Below, one piece after another: positions 42,714 through 52,625 of a stretch of DNA of 64,000 bases. Location of the stretch: positions 514,949 through 578,948 of the forward strand of contig KZ627148.1 in NCBI GenBank assembly GCA_002917775.1, given 5' to 3'. The position numbers and the translations under genes were made by a program. The stretch is from Glaciozyma antarctica PI12. Lineage: Eukaryota; Basidiomycota; Microbotryomycetes; Kriegeriales; Camptobasidiaceae. Positions within the stretch are counted from its first letter, which is position 1. The number at the start of each line of letters is the position of its first letter. The notes under the pieces were generated by a model, which was not told the DNA's origin, ran no database searches, and saw nothing but the letters and a program-made list of their open reading frames with translations.

Positions 42714-44897
42714 TCAAACAATCGAATACCATCCCAACGCCGTCCCCCACCTCCAAAGCCTCTCGACCAGCACCCTCCGAACCTCATACTCCGCCTCGGT
42801 CCCCGAATTCTCCAACTCCCTCACATCATCCAAGAACGACTCCCTCAACTGCGTATCGCTCGTCGGGAAGCTCTTCTGCGCATACGTCCTCAAGCTCTGC
42901 AGCTCCAGGAGGAGGAACCCCTGCGTCCGTTCAAGCGTCGAGGGCTCCGAAGGACAGGGAGAGAGGATCGCATCGAGGTGCCGCATCGTCGCCCAGTTCT
43001 GTCGGCGGACTAGACGCGCGTACTTCTTGCCCCCGTCGCTGCGGAAGAGGCCGCGGAACCATCGGCCAAAACCGACGAGGATGATGAGCCTGGGAGAGGG
43101 TCAGAATGGATGCGAGAGAGAGAGAGAGGGGGACGAACGAAGGGGCCACGCCGACGAAGCCGAAGGTGAGTTGTTGAGATTGAAGCATCTTCTCGATGCC
43201 GTCCATGGCGAGGGCGACGTCGACTTTGACCTTCTGGACTTGGATGAGGAGGGTACGAATGAGGGATCCTGAGACGGCGGAGCGGATGGGGCTCTGCGAG
43301 TGGGGCATCGGTGTGCGAATGAGAACAGAACGAGAGACGACGCACCTTGATGTCCTTCTCCCAGACGCGGAGAACGCTCGTCAGGTCACCGACGCGCACC
43401 TTCTCCGCTAGCTCCCGCAGTTGATCCTCCGACAACCGGTACTCGTCCCTCCCGAAATCAACCACCATCCGCTCGAGGCTCTGCACGCGTCGTCAATTCA
43501 CCGTACTCGCCACTTGCTCGAAAAGAACGCACCTCGAGATCGCTCCGCAAGCTTTCCTTGCCCATAATCGCCATCGTCCCCCCATCTCCGTGCCTGACCG
43601 TCTCGAGAATCTTCTTAACCGGCTCAACGACCCAGTCGATCACGAACCCCTCAACCGTCTCCCGCGCCGCCAGAACCCACTTCTTAATCTGCTCCCGCGA
43701 GTTGTAGATCGTTCGTCCTGCGACGACCGTCACGAGGGGGATGGAGAGGAAATAGGGCCAGGAGCGGGTGAGAATGCCCGGTCGACGGAGTGAAGTGAAA
43801 GTGGTGCTGAAGGAGGTGGTGTGTGCTGGGAAGACGGTGCGGAGGAGGAAATGCAGAGAAAGGGCGAAATCGGCCGACGAGGGCGGGGGGATGGCGGAGA
43901 GGGAGGGAGAGGGGGATAGGACAGCATCGAGGAGGACGAGGCTTTCCCAAGTGCTGCTTCGGAGGGTCGATAAGGTGATAGAGGCGGAGGAGAGCGCCCC
44001 GCCGAGGTGAGAGGCTTGCGATAGGGCGAGGGTGATGGTGCCGATTTGGGTTGCGAGGTCGTCCCGCGCTACTTTGATTTCTCGTCGCTTCTTCGCCACC
44101 TCCTGCCGCGTGAGAACAAGGGGCGAGAAGGACAGCAGGATGAGCTTGCGGGTGCGGCGAGAGATCCGGTTCGTACTGGCGGAAAGGTGGTCGTCCGAGT
44201 CGAGGGAGAGGGTGCTGTTCAGGTGGGGGAAAATGGAGCTGAGGAGGAGAGAGGGTGGTAGGGCGTTGCGAAATGTTCCAAGGGATAGGAGGGACTGGGA
44301 GGGAGTGTCGGAGTGGAGGGAGGAGGTGGTGATGGCGCGAAGTCGACTGACGCTGGTGGATGCGAGGGAAATGAAGCGAGATGGTGTAGCTGCGCATCTT
44401 GTTTAGCCAGCTCATCTAAGTACGTACTCGATAGACTCACACTGAACGAGGAACAGTCCTGTAGCCCACCGGTCTCCCTCAATCCTCGCCCAGTACGCAT
44501 CCTCCTGACCCAGCTTCCCCGCTTCCTCGATAAGCTGCCCGACCACCACTACTGCAGCCGAAGCTGTCATCTTCGCCAGCAGCACTACGCTCTCCGTCTG
44601 AGCCGTTTCCGTCGACGATAACCCCTGGAAAGGCGGGAACGCCTGCTCGACGATAGACGTCAGGCGTTCGGCGGTGAGTGGACGCCTGTCGTGCGCCTCA
44701 AGCTTGCTGAAGGCGTTTCGAAGAACAGACAGTCGCTCGCTGATAGCTTCCGGGGACGGCGTGGCTTCGGCGACTGCTGGGAGGTCGGTCGAGGACGGCA
44801 AGGCTGAAGGAGGTGCTGTAGCGAGCTGCGGGGAGAGCTCCGAAAGCCCTCGCGCCAGGTCTCTGTACATATCCAGGGCGTATCCTGAATCCGCCAT
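42714..44897 (-). CDS. NCA2: Mitochondrial NCA2 family protein
   Basis: Nca2 of yeast is needed for proper expression of the mitochondrial ATP6/ATP8 mRNA and belongs to a family of mitochondrial membrane proteins. ATG at 44897 (MADSGYALDMYRDLARGLSE). Family blocks in order: RWATGLFLVQSTPSRFISLA, RRTRKLILLSFSPLVLTRQE, then VAKKRREIKVARDDLATQIG, SWPYFLSIPLVTVVAGRTIY, WVLAARETVEGFVIDWVVEP with VKKILETVRHG, GKESLRSDLESLERMVVDFG, and IQVQKVKVDVALAMDGIEKM. A membrane segment lies near SFVLIILVGFGRWFRGLF. The C-terminus ends GTALGWYSIV. About 640 residues in seven exons. It shares an 84-base head-to-head gap with SAM37, so the two mitochondrial genes probably use one bidirectional promoter. Confidence 0.9.
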
Positions 44898-44981
44898 CGT
44901 GTTTGTGCTGAGTCGAGAGGGGAGGAGGAAGAGGGGTGACGGTGATCCCGCCCTCCGCCTTCTGGCCTTCTACCTCTCGCC
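44898..44981. promoter_or_regulatory. 84-base bidirectional promoter, NCA2/SAM37
   Basis: The whole distance between the two start codons is 84 bases, GC- and purine/pyrimidine-skewed with GAGGAGGAAGAGG and the CTTCTGGCCTTCTACC stretch near the SAM37 side. It must hold both leaders and both core promoters, unless transcription of each starts inside the other gene. No TATA box is visible. Confidence 0.6.
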
Positions 44982-46439
44982 ATGCTTCAGCTATTCGTTC
45001 AGCCTGGCACAGCAGCCTATGATATTCCTTCTCTGGACCCGCAATCCCTGAGTAAGCTCAGCTTTTCGTCCGCTGAGGCCATCGCTCACTCCTTCCTCTC
45101 AGTCGCGGCGTCGTACCTCCAGCTCCTCAAGCCAGGCGAGTGGGAGATAGCGCCTTGCACGGACGCTGGACTCTCTCCCAATGGTTCGTATCGCCCTCTC
45201 GTATGCCAGGCTGCAGCTAACACCGCCGCAGGATCGCTTCCCTACCTGAAGGACGGCGCCGACAGCTACGCCGAGTCAGCTATCCTCCCGCACCTCCTCC
45301 GCTCCACCCACACCACGCTATCACCTCTTCAGCTCTCCGAATCAGCCGCCTTTCACGCGCTGCTCAACACGACCGTCCTTCCCTTGACCCTGCACTCGCT
45401 CTACTCCGTGCGCCGACGCCCTCTCTCCGTCCCGCTCCGAGCTAACCAGGACTCCACACAGCTCCCTACCAACTGGGCCTTCATCCGTCCTCTCATCGCC
45501 GCCGAGCTCCCCTTCCCGACGAAGCTCTACCGCCCGGAACAGCTGCGGGAATCGGCCAGGGCAGTCGTCGATTCGACTCAGGAGGGATGGTGGGGGCTTG
45601 GAGGAGAGGCGGAGAAGGAAGCGGAGGATGAGCGGAGACGGAAGAGGGTACTGCTTGATACAGGATCGGATGCTTGGAAGGAGAGGAAGGAGGAGGAGCG
45701 CAAGGAGGGCAAGGAGTCCATCAAGAAGGCGTTTGGGAAGGGCAAGGTTCGTTTTTTGGGAGCTGTGCGCGCAGTGGGAGAGGACCTGACGCTGCTGTGT
45801 CCCTTAGATTGCCTCGGCAGCGAGAGAGGTCTTCATGGCGCTCGAAACGACCCTCGCAGCCTCATCCACCCCCTTCTTCTTCTCGTCCACCTCGTGCGTC
45901 CCCCTCCTCGCTACCCTCACAGACCCACTAACCATTTCTACAGACCTTCCCCACTCGACGCCCACCTCTCCTCCCTCCTCTCCCTCATCCTCTACCTCCC
46001 CCTCCCTCAACCTCTCCTCGCAGACCAAATCAAGTACGCCCCTCTTCTCCTTTTCCCACCTCTCTGCTAATCCCTTCACAGCGCCTCCTTTCCCCGCCTC
46101 TGGACGCACAGCGCTCTCCTCCGCAGGACTCTCTGGTCCTCTCCCCCTCCCTCCGTCCTCCCCTCCCCCTCTTTCTCCATCTCCCTCTCCGAACTCAAGT
46201 CTATGCTCCCTTCTTTCTCCCTCGGGGGAGATACGAAAGGGAAGGAGAAGAAACTGAGTTCGCAAGAGCAGGAGTTCGTAAGGAGGAGGTGGCAGTTTTT
46301 CGGAGTCGTCGCGGTGGGTGTGGCGGGGTGGGCACTGGGGACGGGGTTGATCCCGCTCCCTGGGTGGATGGGAATGACGAGAGGAGGCGAGGAAGAAGTG
46401 GAGGAGGAGTGGGAGGAGGTGGAGGAGTATGTGAGGTGA
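44982..46439 (+). CDS. SAM37: Metaxin-like SAM complex subunit
   Basis: Part of the sorting and assembly machinery (SAM) that inserts beta-barrel proteins into the mitochondrial outer membrane. ATG at 44982 (MLQLFVQPGTAAYDIPSLDP). The N-terminal half has the thioredoxin/GST-like metaxin fold: AIAHSFLSVAASYLQLLKPG, EWEIAPCTDAGLSPNGSLPY and LKDGADSYAESAILPHLLRS. The GST-C part has NWAFIRPLIAAELPFPTKLY, then a long Lys/Glu-rich charged insertion, MALETTLAASSTPFFFSSTS, LDAHLSSLLSLILYLPLPQP and FPRLWTHSALLRRTLW. One C-terminal membrane segment (WQFFGVVAVGVAGWALGTGL) precedes a short acidic tail, as in Sam37/Tom37. About 420 residues, seven exons, stop at 46437-46439. Metaxin 1 of animals is the wider family. 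Confidence 0.88.
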
Positions 46440-46703
46440 AGGAAGAGCGTTTGGTGGACTATGAGCGAGCTGGAGAGGCTCTGCGCGGGTGCTGTGCTCT
46501 GCCTGTATTGGGAAGCTGCGCTCGATTGCGGATTATTCGGTCTGTATACAAGTGCGCCTGCGCATGTGGTTCATCCTCGCTCCCCAGCAACGGCCTCGTC
46601 ACGGGCTGAACCTGCTCGCCGGTTCGGAAAGTTCGATTTCCTCGTCTGTCGGTACGCGGTAGGAGTTGAGGACGTGTGGTTTCGTGCCATCCTGGAAAGC
46701 GCG

Positions 46704-48225
46704 TCAGAAGACGTTCGAGGACGGGATCTCAAAAGGGCGCACCGCGTCGACGTCGGCGAGACGGACAGAGATAATTCGCACGCCCGACTGGAAGGATCTC
46801 GCGTTCTGCTCAGGTTACCGGGATGAGCGAGCCGTTCGATGAAGAAAAGGAAAAGCTTACATTCATCGAACTCGTACCCGTTTGCAGGGAGTTCGAAGCG
46901 AATCCTGGCCCGCGGACTTTGTAGACGATCGCACTGCTCCCTCCTGAGGAACTCGACTCGCGCATCGCATGTCGAGCAATGAGGACATAGAAGGCGCTCA
47001 TCATGTAGACGTAGGCTAAGCTGAGCTGCAGCACGACGGACCACTGCGAAGCGATCGGTGAGCGAGTGGTTTGCATGAGAAAGACGGAGGAACGCACAAG
47101 ACCGGTTGACTTGAGGTGGTTCATCACCGCAGCAGTGACGGCCACGAGGGAGGTAAGAGCAGCGGTACTGAGACTCATTCTCCAGAGCTTGGTGATGAGC
47201 TGCGAGCATCGTCAGTGCGGCTTTTCGAGAAGGACGAGATGAAGGCCCGTACGTGAGCCGTCCTCTGGAATTCTTGGTCGTGGCCGAGCAGCAGGAGCTT
47301 TCCTACAAAAAGGAAGCTGATGAGGAGGTCTGTAGCGGCGCTCGTCCAGCTGCGCGAACACGGGACAATCAGCTCGTTCGTGATTTCGCGAACCGCCTCC
47401 TCGACTCACAGTTGCAGTTGTGCCCAAATCTCGAGGTTCAGGAAGTCGAAACGGACTTGCACGATGGCTGCTCCCGTCGCAGCGATGAACGTGGCAAGAA
47501 TGCCGAGACCCATAAGAACCAGCAGAGGATAGGCGAGTCGCGAGGTGCGAATGACCTGCGAACCAACTGTGAGCTGCGGAGTCTGGTGATTCTGAAGAGA
47601 GGCAGAGACGTACGCTCCAGGATCTGAACGCGAAGAATGCCTGGATGGAAGGAGCTACGATGGCCGTGACGAACCTGAAAACCTGGAGATGAGGAGGTTG
47701 AGCGAGAACGCGGGTGGCGTCGATCAAGGCTGCACGACGCACGTGGTACGTTTTCGCAGGCTTGAGGAAAGATTCGACGAATGAGCCAAAGTTGGTGATA
47801 AGGGCGTCGTACATGGCTGAGGGCGAGACCGTCAGCTTCCCTCCTTACCCCTCGCAGGCAACGTACTGTAGCAGTTGCAAGCCGCGTTGGCCGCCACGAG
47901 CACCGTGAGGAATGCGGCGTATAGCCGAAAGAGTCTTCCATCGCTGAGCGTGGGGAGATTGAAGCTGAGAAGGAAGTAAGGCAGTCAGTCGAAAGCGGCG
48001 GAAGAGGAGCGAAGGCGAGCTTGCTATTCCCCTGCCTGGAGCAGCACTATCCCGGCAAGTACGCACGACAAGAACGTGCCGACCAGGTAGGGCCCCTGGA
48101 GGGAAGTAAAGTCTGGAAGGAAGTCAGCTGCCGGTCCTCCCCTCTCCTCCTCCAAGCCCTCGGAGATGGTGCTCGCCTGCGGTCTGAAACCCGGGCGTAT
48201 CGAGCAGGCCAGGCGGAACGCTCAT
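46704..48225 (-). CDS. Multi-spanning membrane protein of DUF6534 type
   Basis: Basidiomycete-type seven-membrane-segment protein of unknown function. From the ATG at 48225 (MSVPPGLLDTP) it reads DFTSLQGPYLVGTFLSCVLA and GIVLLQ, the first segment, with the glycine-rich start of the family. Further blocks: LYAAFLTVLVAANAACNCYS, FVTAIVAPSIQAFFAFRSWS, YPLLVLMGLGILATFIAATG, WTSAATDLLISFLFVGKLLL, LITKLWRMSLSTAALTSLVA and LQLSLAYVYMMSAFYVLIAR. The last exon is hydrophilic (RSFQSGVRIISV, ending IPSSNVF), as expected for the cytosolic tail. About 340 residues in nine exons. The splice after LLQ lacks a clear GT: a GC-AG intron or a one-base assembly slip is likely. Divergent from the Rap1-like gene. 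Confidence 0.72.
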
Positions 48226-48784
48226 GGCTCAAGTGTTTCCTGTTGGGCAGGACTGGGAGGAGCAGGAAGAGGAGTTCAGCTGAAGCTTTAATGAGGGGGA
48301 CATCTTCGCGCAGAGGGCAGCGCTGGGACCCCTCCAGCCAGAGCAACACCACTCGTCGATCAAGCACCATCGTAGGCGCAGAAGCAGGCAAGGCTTGGTG
48401 GAGAGCGCGTGGTGGAAGCAGCGAGTCTCGAGGCAGGTAAAGAAGAATCGGTCAACACCTCGCACCAAGCTCCTCCGACGAAGCATACGGCTTGCAGGCA
48501 GGACTGTGCGGGCGTAGTTGGACTCCAAAGCAGTTAAGGTAGCTGCCCGAGTGCTGCAGGGAAGAGAGCGTGGCTGGAAACCTGGAGAGCGACTCAAACC
48601 TGAGCGAGAGGAGACTCGTCTGCATTCACTCAGGTCTCCTGCCCTCCCTCCTACCGCTCTCCTCCATCGACCTGTCTTATTAGTAGCTCAGCTCAGAGCA
48701 GCCCGTTACAGCACCGTGGCCGACACCAACTTCAGCCACTCCCGCCCGCCCTTTCCTCTTGTCACCCGCGCGTAAACAACACTC
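48226..48784. other. Divergent intergenic region, DUF6534-like and Rap1-like genes
   Basis: Promoter region for both genes. Compositionally plain, purine-rich around 48240-48300 and 48545-48625. No open frame with likeness to a protein and no RNA gene was seen. Confidence 0.5.
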
Positions 48785-50686
48785 ATGCCAGCGCCTGCTC
48801 CCCGCCCTCGCGGCAGACCCCGCAAAGCCGCCGCCGCTCCCCTCCCCTCCACTGCTCCACTCTCCGCCGCCGCTCCGCTCCCCACTCCCGATCCCACCGC
48901 ACAAATCTCCCGCTACCCCTCCCGCGCCAAAGGCGCCGCCGTCCCCAAGCGCCAGGCCGCCACGCGGGACGAGCCGGTCGGTACGCCCCCGAGAAGGAAG
49001 CTTAGGAGCGCTGGAAAAGTCCAGGAGGAGAGCTCGAGTTCGGATTCGGAGGAGGAGGTGGCGTTGTTGCTTACGCCTCGGAAGGCGGGGGGAGTACGGG
49101 CGAGTGGGGGGAGGATTGGGGTCATCCTGCCGGAGGGATCTGTGGAGGATAGTGAGGAGGAGGAAGAGGGGATGGTAGTGGAGAAGCCGGGGGAGAAGGA
49201 GGCGAGTGAGGAGGAGGACGAGCTTTCGGACGACCAGATTGATATGGAGGTGATTGAGAAGAGGCACTCTCGAGCTCCTTCTGGTCAGAACAGCTCGGAC
49301 GAGAAGGAGGAGGACGCGGGAGTCTTCTCGCGGGCGAGGGGAGGCGCGTACAAGGCGTACTTCCTTCCCCTCGAGGACAAGAACGGCGTAGAGCTTTGGA
49401 ATACGGAAGAGCGAGACCGTCTGATCAGGCTCTTCGAGGTACGTCCCACCGTGCTTGCCCCCGCCGACCGAGCTCATCCTTTGCCCGCAGGAGAACGGAG
49501 GAAAAGTCGTCGAGCTGCTCAAGGAATCCGACCTCGTCTTCACTCCTCCCCGAACGACAGCAGATCACTGGACCCGACTGATCTCTCGCGCAAACCAACA
49601 TGGTACGCCCCTCCCTCCTCCCCCCGACCTCACTAACGCTTACCGCAGATATCCTCGTCATCAACCCCTGCTTTATCTCGGAGAGCGTCAAAGCGGCTGA
49701 GCTCTCTAGGAAGGACGGCAAGAAGCGTAAACGCCCTGTCGAGGAGTACCGGCTTCGTCTACCGCTCCCGCCGAAGAAGCCGCGCGAACCGTTCACGGAG
49801 GAGGACGAGGAGATGCTCTGCAAGTACTGGAAGGAGCACAAGGTGAACGGGAGTACGCAGCTATCGCTCTGGGATAAACTCGAGGAGAAGGTGAGCATGT
49901 TTACGCTGGTGCGGTGCGGAGCAGAACTGATGTGCGAGAGTAGGAACCGAGGCATACGGCGCAGTCTTGGGCGAATCATTGGCGCGCTATGGAGGCAAAA
50001 CGGCGGGGAGCGAAGAAGGCTGCTGAGCGTCGGATGGCTAGGCGTGCATCGACGGCGAGTTCGCAGGACGCCCCGCCGGAGGAGGAGGGGGAGGAGGTCG
50101 ACCAGCTCGAGTCGGACCAGGACCTCCCTACGATTGGCCAGATCGTCGCGGCTAAGCGGAAGAAGAAGTTCTTTGATGCGAGGGCTCATGATGAGGAGGA
50201 GCATGAAGCGAGGCAGGCGGAGAAGGAGAATCGACGGAATCGTACGAGCGGCAAGTCGAGCGCGAAGGACAAGGCTCCAGAGGTACGTCCCTCCTCCCTT
50301 CCTCCTCCCTACTTGCTCTTTAACGGTCTTCGCTCCAGCCCGAAAACCGCCTCCAAGCCCACTTCGACGCCCTCGCAACGCACTACTCCCTCCCCTTCTC
50401 CCTCGTCCGATCCATCTTCTACTACTCCGACCTCGATCCCACTCTCTGCGCGCAGATCTGCGCCATCCACTCTCGTCCCAAATCACTCGCAACTCTGGCA
50501 GAATTAGAGCTGCAGAGCAGTTTATGGACGCCGGAGGAAGATGAGACGCTTTTGGAGGGGAGTCTGGGGATGACGAGAGGGGGGAGGTTGTTGAGTCACG
50601 AGGTTGTGAGGAAGAGGAAGCAGCATTTGAAGGCGTGGGAAGCGCTGACGGGGGGGGAGGAGGTGGCGTTCCCGGATTTCGAGTGA
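48785..50686 (+). CDS. RAP1: Rap1-like telomere protein (BRCT, Myb and RCT-like parts)
   Basis: Shelterin-type protein related to Rap1/TERF2IP, which sits at chromosome ends and guards against fusion. ATG at 48785. An AT-hook-like PRPRGRPRK starts the protein, then a charged, acidic region. The BRCT domain covers about residues 190-290: KAYFLPLEDKNGVELWNTEE, RLIRLFEENGGKVVELL, SDLVFTPPRTTADHW and DILVINPCFISESVKAAEL. A Myb-like domain follows: REPFTEEDEEMLCKYWKEHK, STQLSLWDKLEEK, EPRHTAQSWANHWRAME. The C-terminal region (LVRSIFYYSDLDPTLCAQIC, then SLWTPEEDETLLEGS) resembles the end of Rap1, where Taz1/Rif2-type partners bind. About 520 residues in six exons; stop at 50684-50686. I rely on block order rather than on any search. 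Confidence 0.8.
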
Positions 50687-50705
50687 GGGATGGGGGGTGT
50701 TACGA

Positions 50706-52319
50706 TCATGTTGTCATTTCAGCGGTGAGAGGCTTGCGCCAACGTCCCTGCGAAGCCAGGTGTTTAGTAGGAGTTGGGAGAGGGAGGAGAGAGGATGTAC
50801 CTGCATCCAGATTCGGTACATCTTCAACGCCTTCTTCCGGTTGAGAAGGAGCCGGCGGTCGACGCCGAGCTGGAGGAGCTCGAAACGGAACGGCGACGCT
50901 GTTGTTGTTGCTGTTGTTGTTGATTCTGTTGTTGTAGAGGTGTCGAGGGAGAGGGATTCGAGGGAGAGAGGAGACTTGGTGGTAGGGCCGAAGAGGGAGA
51001 CGAGCTCGTCTGTGGGAGGAATCAGCGCGGTGGCGAGGGAGGTGGTGAGGAATGACTCACCTCGCTCGAAGAAGTAGACGCGGGTGTGGTCGCCGCGAAC
51101 GTAGAGTCCTGGCTGCATGTAGCGGTTCCCCTTCAAACGAAGCTGAGCGAGATCTGCGATGAACGTGAAGGATCAGCGAACTCGTCCCTCGAGGTGAGGA
51201 AGGACGAACCGTGACGACCGTAATCGCGGAACAGCAGTATTCCTCCAGGCTTGAGCATCTGTCGATATTATCGCATCAGGGAACGAGCGCAGAAGAGCGA
51301 AGTGGCGAACGAACCGTCCAGGCGTTCTCAACCGCGCGAGCCCACTCGTCCGGGTGCAAAGCGCTCAGAACAAAGATCATGATGGCGATCTGTGAGCGGA
51401 CGTCAGGACGTCAGCTCGGGGGAGAGGTAGGGAGGGGTGAGGGCGCACGTCGACGGTTCCAGGCCGGACTGAGCTGGGGAGTCCTTCCTTTGATGCGAGA
51501 TCCCAAACTTGTCCGTGCATGGACTTGGGATCGAAGGCGGGGTTGGCCTGCAAAATGTCCGTGATTTAGTACAGGCATACGCGTTGAGGGGGGGAAGGAC
51601 GAACGAGGACAAGGTCGATCGCCTCCTTCGAGTAGTCGAATCCGTGAAGCTGGAGATGAGGGTTCTCGTTCGCCGCAAAGAGCGGGAAGAGAGTGTTCCC
51701 TGGACCGCAACCGATCTCGACAATGCGCTTCGGTCCAGCCTGTGTAGCAGCAGTAAGTTTGGCGTCCTTGAAGATGGACTGCGAAAACTCACGTCGCTTT
51801 GGATGGCATCGGCGAGGATTGGGAACTCGGTACGCAGCCAGGACCTGTCGTTGAAGAACCGGTCTATCGTATCGTGTTAGGATTGCCTTCAACGCGGCGG
51901 AAGGACGAACGCACCCTTCATGTTGGAGTAGAACGAGTCCCAGAAAGAAGCAGGGTTGGCGTTGTAGAGGTCGCGCAGCTCGTCCGGAACGGGTACGTTG
52001 GCTTGCCGCTCAACAGCAGCAAGCGCGATCGCCTCCTGCTCGTCGTCCCAGTCGACTCGGTCCCTGCGAGAGCGCATCGAATCAACAAGGGCTCCTCGGA
52101 AAGCGCGCTGAGGACTCACCAGGCGTTGACGGACCAAAGATCCGAGTTGGCCTCGATCAAGCGACCTTTCTTCTCTCCCGTCGCGGTCAAGAGCTCGTCT
52201 GCGATGAGCTCGTCTGAGAGGAGCTGAGGACCAGTTCGACGGATACGCTGGACAGGGGTCGGCACTGCTCCTCCTTCCGCCAACGGGGTTGTTTGGTTGG
52301 CGAGTTTGGGTGAAATCAT
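50706..52319 (-). CDS. TRM140: tRNA N3-methylcytidine methyltransferase
   Basis: SAM-dependent enzyme of the METTL2/Trm140 type that makes m3C at position 32 of tRNA-Thr (and some tRNA-Ser). ATG at 52319 (MISPKLANQTTPLAEGGAVP). Conserved parts: DLWSVNAWDRVDWDDEQ, LRDLYNANPASFWDSFYSNM, DRFFNDRSWLRTEFPIL, the SAM-binding motif [80 protein letters not shown], and GNRYMQPGLYVRGDHTRVYF. Before the last motif KALKMYRIWMQGRWRKPL there is an insert of Ser/Thr repeats near 50900-50980. Budding-yeast Trm140 carries an N-terminal actin-binding domain; this one does not. About 395 residues, eight exons. The stop at 50708-50706 lies 19 bases from the Rap1-like stop, so the transcripts overlap. Confidence 0.9.
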
Positions 52320-52625
52320 CTGAAGCAAGAGGGTTCTTAGAGCAGTTCGAGTGAGTTTGATTCTGAGTCTGCGCTGGTGGTTGTGCTCTGGTCCGCACGC
52401 AAAAAGTCTGCCTCGCACGGTTCGCAATTGAGAGATAGATCGGAGTTGATTCGAGGAGATCGACTCTCTTCTCCTCCCTTGAGCTCTACTCGCCTCCGTA
52501 ACCAGCTACCACCTACGCCAGTCCAAGTCCACCTCCTTCGAGCTCAAGCTCAAGCCGAAACAACACCTTTGAACTTCGCGCGTGGATTCGGCCGACAGCC
52601 CCTCGCTCCCCCTACTCGAAGTCAC
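52320..52625. other. Divergent intergenic region, TRM140 and C1-THF synthase
   Basis: Promoter region for both genes. The TRM140 frame stays open upstream without an ATG; the C1-THF synthase frame likewise. No other feature was seen. Confidence 0.45.

Noticed and set aside
50880-50980. GTT/GTTGTT run as a microsatellite
   Set aside because: It codes for a Ser/Thr/Ala insert in frame in TRM140, so it is listed as part of that gene.
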